In this document: piece by piece, positions 24,169 through 31,266 of the stretch | How positions within the stretch are numbered: position 1 is the first letter of the stretch | Layout: every line of letters starts with the position of its first letter | DNA from: CAWUEZ02 sp963921355 | GTDB lineage: Bacteria; Pseudomonadota; Alphaproteobacteria; Thalassobaculales; Thalassobaculaceae | Assembly (NCBI GenBank): GCA_963921355.3 | Contig: OZ001190.1 | Coordinates: forward strand, 1,798,001-1,862,000 | Direction of reading: 5' to 3' | DNA: 64,000 bases | Notes under the pieces: generated by a model | Seen by the model: the letters and a program-made list of their open reading frames with translations, nothing else | Told to the model about the DNA's origin: nothing | The model's database searches: none | Position numbers and translations under genes: made by a program

Positions 24169-24304
24169 GTCCCCAGCAACCTGTTGCGGTGCAGCGATCG
24201 CGGGTTGTTGACAATCCCGAACGCGGGGTCCGAAACTAAATGGTATAGAAAAAACCCCTTAAAAAATTGGGGTAATTTGGGCTTACAGCATAAGGGAGGA
24301 AACC

Positions 24305-25333
24305 ATGCGGAAATCGGTTGTCGCCTTAATGGCGGCGGTGGCCGTCAGTGCGCTCGCGGTCGGCGATGTCGACGCGCGCACGCTGAAGGTTCAGGCGAGT
24401 TCGAAAGCGGGCGACTGGGCCCACCGGTTCTTGACGGATGGCTGGCAGCAAAAAGTCGGCATCATGAGCGGTGGCAGCATCGAGCTTGAAGTTCTGCCGA
24501 CCAAGGCGGTTGTCCCGCACCGTGAGACGATCGACGCGGTTGCCAACGGGATTCTGGATGGCGACCTCAACGCCGTCTCCTATTTCGCCGGCCGCGACCC
24601 GGCCTTCGGGATCATCGGAGATCTGATCGCCGGCTACGACACCCCCGAGCAGGTCCGGGCCTTCTGTCAGGAGGGCGGCGGAAAAGAGATCCTGCAAAAG
24701 CTCTATGACAAGCACACCAACGGCCAGGTCCATGTCATCGGATGCGGCCCGTATGCCAAGGAAGCTCTCGTCTCGACGGTGCCGATCAACGGCGTCGCGG
24801 ACTTCAAGGGTGTGAAGATCCGCTCACCGGAAGGTCTTGCCGCGGACGTGTTCCGCAAAGCCGGTGCGTCACCGACCTCGCTGCCGTTCTCCGAGGTCTA
24901 TACGGCGCTTGAGAAGGGTGTTGTGGATGCGGCCGATGCGTCGGCTTTCGTGAACAACGAAGCCCATGGCATGCACAAGATCGCCAAATACCCGCTGTAT
25001 CCCGGCATCCACTCGATGGCGGTCCTCCAGTTCATCATGAACAAGGATGTCTGGAATGGCCTGAGCGATGCCGAACGCACGATCCTCGAAGTCTGGTACG
25101 TGTCCGCCTACACCAGCATGCGGCGCCAGGCTGACCTTCAGGACCGTGATCTGGTCGCCGGCTACAAGCAGTCCGGCAAGGTCACGATCATCGATTGGTC
25201 CCTTGATGAGCGGAAAAAGTTCCGCGAAATCGCCGTCGATGCCTGGGAAGAGGCCGCGGCCAAGTCTGATCTCGCGCAGGAAGCGCTCAACGCGCACCTG
25301 ACCTACATGCGCAAGATCGGTCTTCTCGACTGA
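24305..25333 (+). CDS. dctP: TRAP transporter substrate-binding protein (DctP family)
   Basis: A 342-residue periplasmic binding protein. The signal peptide is MRKSVVALMAAVAVSALAVG with likely cleavage near VDARTLKVQ. The DctP fold shows ADFKGVKIRSPEGLAADVFR and GASPTSLPFSEVYTALEKGV. The Arg in KIRSPEG is the conserved carboxylate-binding arginine, so an organic or keto acid is the expected ligand; which acid cannot be said. AGGGAGGA at 24293-24300 precedes the ATG by four bases. A strong hairpin with T-tract separates it from the membrane subunit, as often found where the binding protein is made in excess. Confidence 0.9.
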   Translation: MRKSVVALMAAVAVSALAVGDVDARTLKVQASSKAGDWAHRFLTDGWQQKVGIMSGGSIELEVLPTKAVVPHRETIDAVANGILDGDLNAVSYFAGRDPAFGIIGDLIAGYDTPEQVRAFCQEGGGKEILQKLYDKHTNGQVHVIGCGPYAKEALVSTVPINGVADFKGVKIRSPEGLAADVFRKAGASPTSLPFSEVYTALEKGVVDAADASAFVNNEAHGMHKIAKYPLYPGIHSMAVLQFIMNKDVWNGLSDAERTILEVWYVSAYTSMRRQADLQDRDLVAGYKQSGKVTIIDWSLDERKKFREIAVDAWEEAAAKSDLAQEALNAHLTYMRKIGLLD

Positions 25334-25347
25334 CCCACGTGTATCGC

Positions 25348-25392
25348 GGGCGGTGGGGCCGGTAGCCGGCTCCCGCCGCCCGTCTGCTTTTT
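25348..25392 (+). terminator. Intercistronic hairpin with T-tract between dctP and dctQM
   Basis: Arms 25348-25357 and 25372-25381 pair over ten positions with one G-T wobble, and the loop contains a further CCGG/CCGG stem. Five T follow at 25388-25392. It could terminate part of the transcripts or protect the 3' end of the dctP message, raising binding protein over membrane subunit. Confidence 0.6.
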
Positions 25393-25437
25393 CCAGGCGG
25401 CGCAACGCGCGCCGACGGAGTGCGTCGGGACAATTCG

Positions 25438-27426
25438 ATGACCGGAATCATCAGCCGTTTCAGCCAGTTTTCGGGACTGGCGATCGCTCAGCTCTACCTC
25501 ATCATCGCGGCCATCACCCTGTGGGAGGTTTTCTCCCGCTACGCACTGGAAGCCCCCACCCAGTGGGCCTTCGAGATGGTGATGGTGCTGTGCGCCACCG
25601 CCTGGATGATCTCGGCCGGCTACGTCACCTACAAGAATAGGCATATCGGCATCACGGTGTTTTACCTGATGGCCGGCGAGCGGACGAAATGGCGCCTGGA
25701 CCTGTTCGCCATGCTGGTCGGCGTCATCGCGGTCTTCCTGCTGACCAATGACAGCGCGGAGCGGGCTCTGGCCGCTCTGTCGAACGTTGAGCGCGCGGGA
25801 ACGGCCTTCAATTCGCCCGAGCCGATGATGCTGAAAACCGCGCTGTTCGTCGGCGCGGCGATCTATCTGCTGCAGATCCTGGTCAATCTCTACAACCACT
25901 TCGTCAATCCGCTGCTGCGGGCGGCATTCGCGGTCATTGGGGTGCTGCTGGTCGCGCGCATCGTCCTGATGGTGGTCGGTCATGTGGCCGAGGGGTTTTT
26001 CCTCGCCGAGTGGGCGGACGGGATCGTCGCGGTCATCGCCGAGGCCATAGACCTGCGACAGCTGATCAACATCCGCGCCTACGATATCGGCACGGTGAGC
26101 ATCGGGATCGTGATCGCCCTGCTCGCGCTGATGATGACCGGCATGCCGCTGGGCGTCGTCACCCTGATCATCTCGATCGTCTGCGCGCTGCTGTTCTTCG
26201 GGCCGAAGGGGCTCTACTTGGTCTCGACCAACGCCTTCGGGTTGCTGGAGGCGTACCCGCTGATCGCGGTTCCGCTGTTCGTGCTCATGGCCTCGATCCT
26301 GGAAAAAGCGGGGATCGCCGAGGATCTGTTCGACGCGATGTCGATTTTCGCCGGCAACCTGCGTGGTGGTGTTCTGGTCCAGACCGTCGTCGTCGCGGTC
26401 ATCATGGCCGCGATGTCGGGAATCATGGGGGGCGAGATCGTGATGCTGGGGCTGGTCGCGCTGCCGCAGCTTCTGCGACTCGGCTACAACCGCAAACTCG
26501 CCATCGGCACCATCTGCGCATCCGGGTCCCTGGCGACACTGATCCCGCCGAGCATCGTGATGATCGTCTACGGCCTGTCGGCCAATGTCGCGATCGGCGA
26601 CCTGTTCATGGCCGGCGCCTTCCCCGGCCTGCTGCTGGCCAGCCTCTACATCACCTACGTGCTGACCCGGTGTTACCTCAATCCGAGTCTGGCGCCGACG
26701 GCGCAGGAGACGGCCGCTTCCGCCGAGGGCATCGAGATGTCGGGGAACCGGACGGTGGCGGTGGTGATGTCGATCGCCCTGATCGTGATGGTCATGGGGT
26801 CGATCTACGGTGGAATCGCGACAGTCACCGAGGCCGCCGGTGTGGGCGTGTTCGGGGCGATCCTGATCGCCGCCGTCCGCCTGCGCTTCAACTGGGCGAT
26901 GCTCCAGGTCGCGGTCACCCAGACCATGGCGACGGTCGGGACGATCATCTGGCTGATCCTGGGCGCCGTGAGTTTCGTTGGCATCTACAACCTGGTCGGC
27001 GGCGGCGACTTCATGCGCAGTTTGTTCGCCGGGCTGGACCTGCCGGCCTTCGGCATCATCCTGGTGATGATGGCCATTCTGGTGGTGCTCGGCACGTTCA
27101 TGGAATGGATCGCGATCGTCTTCATCACCGTGCCGATTTTCGCGCCGGTTGTGGTCGACATGGCGCCCGAGCTCGGATTGTCTCCCGACGATGCCAAGAT
27201 CTGGTTCGGGGTGCTGTTCGTCATGAACATCCAGATCTATTTCCTGTCGCCGCCCTTCGGGCCCGCCTGTTTCTGGCTGAAATCGGTGGCGCCACCGGAT
27301 ATCGAACTGCAGGAGATCTTCATGGCGGTACTGCCGTTCATCGCCCTGCAGATCACCGGCCTGGTGCTCGTGATGTTCTTCCCCGAGATCGCCATCTGGC
27401 TGCCCAACGCCTTGTCAGGAGGATAG
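25438..27426 (+). CDS. dctQM: TRAP transporter fused small and large membrane subunits (DctQM)
   Basis: A 662-residue membrane protein. The first part (to about residue 190) is the DctQ-like four-helix subunit (LWEVFSRYALEAPTQWAFEM is the Q signature). The remainder is the DctM/SiaM-type 11-12-helix permease, with GMPLGVVTLIISIVCALLFF, PLFVLMASILEKAGIAEDLF, GNLRGGVLVQTVVVAVIMAA and IPPSIVMIVYGLSANVAIGD. It imports the DctP-bound acid with a sodium gradient across the inner membrane. ATG 25438 is preferred; an upstream GTG at 25420 lies inside the GGAG. It ends with TAG, three bases before a 39-codon gene. Confidence 0.9.
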   Translation: MTGIISRFSQFSGLAIAQLYLIIAAITLWEVFSRYALEAPTQWAFEMVMVLCATAWMISAGYVTYKNRHIGITVFYLMAGERTKWRLDLFAMLVGVIAVFLLTNDSAERALAALSNVERAGTAFNSPEPMMLKTALFVGAAIYLLQILVNLYNHFVNPLLRAAFAVIGVLLVARIVLMVVGHVAEGFFLAEWADGIVAVIAEAIDLRQLINIRAYDIGTVSIGIVIALLALMMTGMPLGVVTLIISIVCALLFFGPKGLYLVSTNAFGLLEAYPLIAVPLFVLMASILEKAGIAEDLFDAMSIFAGNLRGGVLVQTVVVAVIMAAMSGIMGGEIVMLGLVALPQLLRLGYNRKLAIGTICASGSLATLIPPSIVMIVYGLSANVAIGDLFMAGAFPGLLLASLYITYVLTRCYLNPSLAPTAQETAASAEGIEMSGNRTVAVVMSIALIVMVMGSIYGGIATVTEAAGVGVFGAILIAAVRLRFNWAMLQVAVTQTMATVGTIIWLILGAVSFVGIYNLVGGGDFMRSLFAGLDLPAFGIILVMMAILVVLGTFMEWIAIVFITVPIFAPVVVDMAPELGLSPDDAKIWFGVLFVMNIQIYFLSPPFGPACFWLKSVAPPDIELQEIFMAVLPFIALQITGLVLVMFFPEIAIWLPNALSGG

Positions 27427-27428
27427 CT

Positions 27429-27548
27429 GTGACACCCGATACCAAGGATGACAGCGCTGCGTTCGGGTTCTGGCCGACCGTCGTCGGGTTCGCCATCGGA
27501 ATCGCGATCTTCGCAATCATGTTCGCGCTTGCCACCGGCTTCGCCTGA
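27429..27548 (+). CDS. 39-residue single-span membrane peptide downstream of dctQM
   Basis: A GTG start at 27429 with AGGAGG at 27418-27423, inside the end of dctQM, opens a 39-codon frame ending TGA at 27548. The product has a short acidic N-terminus (about 13 residues) and one hydrophobic helix (about 14-36) containing VVGFAIGIAIFAIMFALATG. The clean ribosome site, two-base spacing and membrane helix argue for a real gene. It may be a small accessory subunit of the TRAP permease. I do not recognise a family, so the role is inference from position alone. Confidence 0.6.
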   Translation: MTPDTKDDSAAFGFWPTVVGFAIGIAIFAIMFALATGFA

Positions 27549-27645
27549 CGGTCTCGGGCGGTACTCATTCCGTGGCTGCGAAGGTGCGGAGACGCAGTTC
27601 ATCTTTATATCCAGTAGGGTCTTGTTCGCATCTGCGAAGGCTCCA

Positions 27646-27659
27646 TTGACCTAGGTCAA
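27646..27659 (+). promoter_or_regulatory. FNR/FixK-type box upstream of ccoN
   Basis: TTGACCTAGGTCAA is a perfect 14-bp palindrome fitting the anaerobox pattern TTGAY-N4-RTCAA bound by FNR, FnrN or FixK. Its centre lies 31 bases before the centre of the -10 hexamer, which places it at about -41.5, the class II activator position. Low oxygen would therefore switch on the oxidase genes. Confidence 0.75.
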
Positions 27660-27681
27660 CGCACCCCCCTGACTTCCTCCC

Positions 27682-27687
27682 TATGGT
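27682..27687 (+). promoter_or_regulatory. -10 element of the cco operon promoter
   Basis: TATGGT with its spacing to the FNR-type box predicts a transcription start near 27694. No -35 hexamer is needed in a class II activated promoter. The hexamer matches consensus at four of six positions. Confidence 0.45.
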
Positions 27688-27697
27688 CCGAGCGTGG

Positions 27698-27715
27698 GCC
27701 CGCGACTCCGCGGGC
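27698..27715 (+). other. 7-bp hairpin at the predicted 5' end of the ccoN message
   Basis: GCCCGCG (27698-27704) pairs with CGCGGGC (27709-27715) around a 4-base loop, starting about four bases after the predicted transcript start. It may stabilise the leader. There is no T-tract, so it does not look like a terminator. Confidence 0.4.
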
Positions 27716-27741
27716 TCTTGGGTCTTTGGGAGTGAATGACC

Positions 27742-29418
27742 ATGCAAACGAGCGACAGCGCGGTAAACGTGCTCGGACTTGATTGGGCGGTCGGACTCGC
27801 TCTGGCCGCCGGTGCCATCGTCTCGCTGTTCATGATGGCCGGCGCCCCGAGTTGGGAGTTCGGCTTCCACGTGTCTCTGCTGTTCGCCTTCTTCATCGGC
27901 GGGTGCTTCTGGCTCATGAAGCGCCGTTACGATTTCGCCGAAGGGCGGATAGCGGTTGCCGCCGATACCGACGGTGTTCTGTACAACGACGGCCCGATCA
28001 AAGTCGCGGTCGTTGCCGCGGTGTTCTGGGGGCTCGCCGGCTTTCTGGTCGGCCTGATCATTGCGCTCCAACTGGCCTATCCGGTTCTGAATTTCGACCT
28101 GCCGTGGACCAATTTCGGGCGGTTGCGGCCGCTGCATACCTCGGCGGTGATTTTCGCGTTCGGTGGCAACGTTCTGCTGGCAACGTCCTTCCATGTGGTG
28201 CAGCGGACCTGTAAGGCCCGGCTCGCCGGCGAGATCGCGCCGTACTTCGTGGTCTGGGGATACCAGCTGTTCATCGCGCTGGCGGGGACCGGCTATCTGC
28301 TGGGCATCACACAGGGCAAGGAATACGCCGAGCCGGAGTGGTACGTCGATCTGTGGCTGACCATTGTCTGGGTCGTCTATCTGCTGGTGTTCCTCGCCAC
28401 CCTTTGGCGGCGCCGGGAACCCCACATCTACGTCGCGAACTGGTTCTACCTGGCGTTCATCGTGACCATCGCGATGCTGCACATCGTCAACAATCTGGTC
28501 ATTCCGGTCTCGCTCACCGGCGCCAAGAGTTATCAGGTGTTCGCCGGTGTGCAGGACGCCCTGACCCAGTGGTGGTACGGGCACAATGCCGTCGGGTTCT
28601 TCCTGACCGCCGGATTCCTCGGGATCATGTACTACTACATCCCGAAACGGGCCGGCCGGCCCGTCTACAGCTACCGGCTGTCGATTGTTCACTTCTGGTC
28701 GCTGATCTTCCTCTACATCTGGGCGGGACCGCACCACCTGCACTACACGGCCCTGCCGGAATGGGCCCAGACCCTCGGCATGACCTTCTCGGTGATGCTG
28801 TGGATGCCGAGCTGGGGCGGCATGATCAACGGCCTGATGACGCTGTCCGGCGCCTGGGACAAGATGCGGACCGATCCCGTGCTTCGCATGATGGTCGTGT
28901 CGGTCGCGTTCTACGGAATGAGTACGTTCGAAGGCCCGGTCATGTCGATCAAGGCCGTCAACTCGCTCAGCCACTACACCGACTGGACGATCGGTCACGT
29001 GCACTCCGGTGCGCTCGGCTGGGTCGGGTATGTCAGCTTCGGGGCGCTGTACTTCCTCGTGCCGCTGCTGTGGAAGCGCGAAGGCCTGTACAGCCTGAAG
29101 CTGGTGGCCTGGCACTTCTGGATCTCGACTGCCGGCATCGTGCTCTACATCTGCGCGATGTGGCCCTCGGGCATCCTGCAGGGCCTGATGTGGCGGGCTT
29201 ATGACAGCCTCGGGTTCCTCGAATACTCGTTCGTCGAGACGGTCGAGGCGATGCACCCGTTCTATGTCGTGCGGGCTATCGGGGGACTGCTGTTCCTCGT
29301 GGGTGCGCTGATCATGACCTACAACCTGATCCGGACCGCGCGTGGTGACGTCGCCGAGGAGGAGCGCGTGGCCGCTCCCGCCGGTGCGTTGGCAACCGGC
29401 ACGGCGGGAGGAGACTGA
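27742..29418 (+). CDS. ccoN: cbb3-type cytochrome c oxidase subunit I
   Basis: 558 residues, the catalytic heme-copper subunit of the high-affinity terminal oxidase in the inner membrane. At least twelve membrane spans are visible. Family signatures: RLRPLHTSAVIFAFGGNVLL with a heme-ligand His, the copper-site region WWYGHNAVGFFLTAGFLGIM, IWAGPHHLHYTALPEWAQTL, and DWTIGHVHSGALGWVGYVSF with further ligands. It reduces O2 to water and pumps protons. Two ATGs compete (27736 and 27742); GGGAG ends three bases before the first and nine before the second, so the second is preferred. It is first gene of the ccoNOQP run. Confidence 0.95.
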   Translation: MQTSDSAVNVLGLDWAVGLALAAGAIVSLFMMAGAPSWEFGFHVSLLFAFFIGGCFWLMKRRYDFAEGRIAVAADTDGVLYNDGPIKVAVVAAVFWGLAGFLVGLIIALQLAYPVLNFDLPWTNFGRLRPLHTSAVIFAFGGNVLLATSFHVVQRTCKARLAGEIAPYFVVWGYQLFIALAGTGYLLGITQGKEYAEPEWYVDLWLTIVWVVYLLVFLATLWRRREPHIYVANWFYLAFIVTIAMLHIVNNLVIPVSLTGAKSYQVFAGVQDALTQWWYGHNAVGFFLTAGFLGIMYYYIPKRAGRPVYSYRLSIVHFWSLIFLYIWAGPHHLHYTALPEWAQTLGMTFSVMLWMPSWGGMINGLMTLSGAWDKMRTDPVLRMMVVSVAFYGMSTFEGPVMSIKAVNSLSHYTDWTIGHVHSGALGWVGYVSFGALYFLVPLLWKREGLYSLKLVAWHFWISTAGIVLYICAMWPSGILQGLMWRAYDSLGFLEYSFVETVEAMHPFYVVRAIGGLLFLVGALIMTYNLIRTARGDVAEEERVAAPAGALATGTAGGD

Positions 29419-29421
29419 GCC

Positions 29422-30162
29422 ATGTCCTTGATGCAGCATCACGACAAGGTCGAGAAGAACTCGATCCTGCTGGTGGTTCTCACTCTGATCGTCGTGTCGA
29501 TCGGTGGGATCGTGGAACTGGCGCCGCTGTTCTACCTGGAGAGCACCATCGAGAAGGTGAAGGGCGTGCGGCCCTACACCCCGCTCGAACTGGCGGGTCG
29601 CAACATCTACATCCGCGAGGGTTGCTACAACTGCCACAGCCAGATGGTGCGGCCGTTCCGGGATGAGCACGAACGCTACGGGCACTACAGCCTGGCGGCC
29701 GAGAGCATGTATGACCGGCCGTTCCAGTGGGGCTCGAAGCGGACGGGGCCGGATCTGGCCAGGGTCGGCGGACGCTATTCGGATGAATGGCACGTCGTCC
29801 ATCTGATCAATCCGCGCTCCGTCGTGCCGGAATCGATCATGCCGGGCTATCCGTTTCTGGCGGATGCCAAGCTCAAGGCCGAAGACATCGCCGACCATCT
29901 GAGCGTCAACGCGACGCTGGGGGTGCCGTACTCGGACGACATGGTGGCCAATGCCATGGCGGACCTGCGGGCCCAGGCCAACCCCGACGCCGACGGCGTC
30001 GACGGGTTGCAAGAGCGGTATCCCGGCGCCCAGTCGCGGGCCTGGGACGGTGATCCGAGCGACGTCACCGAGATGGACGCGATGGTCGCCTACCTGCAGA
30101 TGCTCGGCACGATGGTGGACTTCTCGGTCTACGAGCCGACGGCCGAAGACAACCAGCGGTGA
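29422..30162 (+). CDS. ccoO: cbb3-type cytochrome c oxidase subunit II (mono-heme cytochrome c)
   Basis: 246 residues. One N-terminal membrane anchor (about 14-38) is followed by a periplasmic cytochrome c domain with a single heme motif C68-YN-C71-H72 (REGCYNCHSQMVRPFRDE) and a distal methionine supplied near RSVVPESIMPGYPFL. It passes electrons from CcoP to CcoN. It starts three bases after ccoN with GGAGGAG upstream and is ten bases from ccoQ. Confidence 0.95.
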   Translation: MSLMQHHDKVEKNSILLVVLTLIVVSIGGIVELAPLFYLESTIEKVKGVRPYTPLELAGRNIYIREGCYNCHSQMVRPFRDEHERYGHYSLAAESMYDRPFQWGSKRTGPDLARVGGRYSDEWHVVHLINPRSVVPESIMPGYPFLADAKLKAEDIADHLSVNATLGVPYSDDMVANAMADLRAQANPDADGVDGLQERYPGAQSRAWDGDPSDVTEMDAMVAYLQMLGTMVDFSVYEPTAEDNQR

Positions 30163-30172
30163 GGAGCAGGAG

Positions 30173-30322
30173 ATGACATACGAAACCGTATCCGCCTTCT
30201 CCCAGACCTTCGGGTTGGTTTTTCTGGTCGTTCTGTTCCTGGGCGCCTGTGCCTACGCCTTGTGGCCCAGCAACAGCGAGCGTTTCAAGCGGGCGGCGAA
30301 CCTGCCGTTCGAGGAGGATTGA
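30173..30322 (+). CDS. ccoQ: cbb3-type cytochrome c oxidase subunit CcoQ
   Basis: A 49-residue single-helix protein. MTYETVSAFSQ is followed by one membrane span (about 12-31) and a charged tail containing ALWPSNSERFKRAA, the usual CcoQ ending with W-P and an acidic C-terminus. It stabilises the oxidase complex. It has GGAGCAGGAG just upstream and lies three bases before ccoP. Confidence 0.92.
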   Translation: MTYETVSAFSQTFGLVFLVVLFLGACAYALWPSNSERFKRAANLPFEED

Positions 30323-30325
30323 GCC

Positions 30326-31198
30326 ATGGCGACTGCGCCTGAGAAAGATCCGGTCACCGGAATCGAGACCACCGGCCACGAATGGGACGGCATCAAGGAA
30401 CTGAACACACCGTTGCCCAAATGGTGGCTCTACATCTTCTACGCGACGGTGATCTGGTCGATCGGCTACTGGGTGGTCTATCCCGCCTGGCCCGGTCTGA
30501 CTGGCTACACCAAGGGAGTGATCGAGCACTCCGACCGGCTGGCCGTGGCCGCCGAGATCGAGCGGGCCAAGGAAGCCCAGTCGGAGTGGCGAGACCGGAT
30601 CGCTGCCGCCAGCGTCGAAGAGATCATTGCCGACCCTGAGATGCTCGGGTTCGCGCAGGCCGGCGGGCGCTCGGCCTATGCGGTCAACTGCTCTCAGTGC
30701 CACGGCCAGGGTGCGGCGGGGTTCGGCGGCTACCCGAATCTGAACGACGACGCCTGGCTTTGGGGCGGTCAGCCGGAGCAGATCTACCTGAGCATCAAGC
30801 ATGGGATCCGCAACGAGGATGATCCCGATGCCCGCTGGTCGCAGATGCCGGCTTATGGAACCGATGGCATTCTCGGGCGTGAGGAGATCGCATCGACGGT
30901 CGAATACGTCCTGGCGATGTCGGGCCAGGAACACGATGCCGCGCAGATCGAGCAGGGACAGGCGATCTTCGAGGAACAGTGCGCCGCCTGCCACCTGCAG
31001 TCGGGTGAGGGAAATGTCGATCTCGGCGCGCCGAACCTGACCGATGCGATCTGGCTGTATGGCGGCGATCGGGAAGCCCTTACGGAGACCGTGACCAATG
31101 CCCGCTTCGGGGTCATGCCCGCCTGGGGCCTGAAGCTGGATGACGTGACGATCAAGCAGCTGGCTGCCTACGTCCATACCCTGGGCGGCGGCCAGTAA
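30326..31198 (+). CDS. ccoP: cbb3-type cytochrome c oxidase subunit III (di-heme cytochrome c)
   Basis: 290 residues. A cytosolic start (EWDGIKELNTPLPKWW, the classic CcoP signature) and one membrane span (about 32-54) precede two periplasmic cytochrome c domains with heme motifs C122-SQ-C125-H126 and C219-AA-C222-H223. It accepts electrons from soluble or membrane cytochromes c. It ends with TAA and is followed at once by a 13-bp hairpin that separates the structural genes from ccoG. Confidence 0.95.
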   Translation: MATAPEKDPVTGIETTGHEWDGIKELNTPLPKWWLYIFYATVIWSIGYWVVYPAWPGLTGYTKGVIEHSDRLAVAAEIERAKEAQSEWRDRIAAASVEEIIADPEMLGFAQAGGRSAYAVNCSQCHGQGAAGFGGYPNLNDDAWLWGGQPEQIYLSIKHGIRNEDDPDARWSQMPAYGTDGILGREEIASTVEYVLAMSGQEHDAAQIEQGQAIFEEQCAACHLQSGEGNVDLGAPNLTDAIWLYGGDREALTETVTNARFGVMPAWGLKLDDVTIKQLAAYVHTLGGGQ

Positions 31199-31203
31199 CC
31201 GGT

Positions 31204-31240
31204 GCCGGTTCGGCGGTGTCCTCCCCGCCGCCGAACCGGC
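31204..31240 (+). terminator. 13-bp perfect hairpin between ccoP and ccoG
   Basis: 31204-31216 is exactly complementary to 31228-31240 with an 11-base loop, starting six bases after the ccoP stop. There is no T-tract, so partial termination or RNA 3'-end protection is more likely than full termination. It would allow more CcoNOQP than assembly factors. Confidence 0.5.
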
Positions 31241-31266
31241 CCTCCACTCGCGTGAAGGGTCGCGGG

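Noticed and set aside
24208..24213. TTGACA before dctP as a -35 element
   Set aside because: No acceptable -10 hexamer lies 15-19 bases downstream, so a promoter is not supported although the region is AT-rich.
23629..27548. RTX toxin operon around the HlyC-like gene
   Set aside because: No glycine/aspartate nonapeptide repeats, no HlyB/HlyD homologues in the window.
27565..30012. Very long open frame on the minus strand opposite ccoN-ccoO
   Set aside because: It is antisense to two unmistakable oxidase genes, has a low-complexity His/Arg/Gln/Asp-rich product and no family features. Long antisense frames are expected at this GC content.
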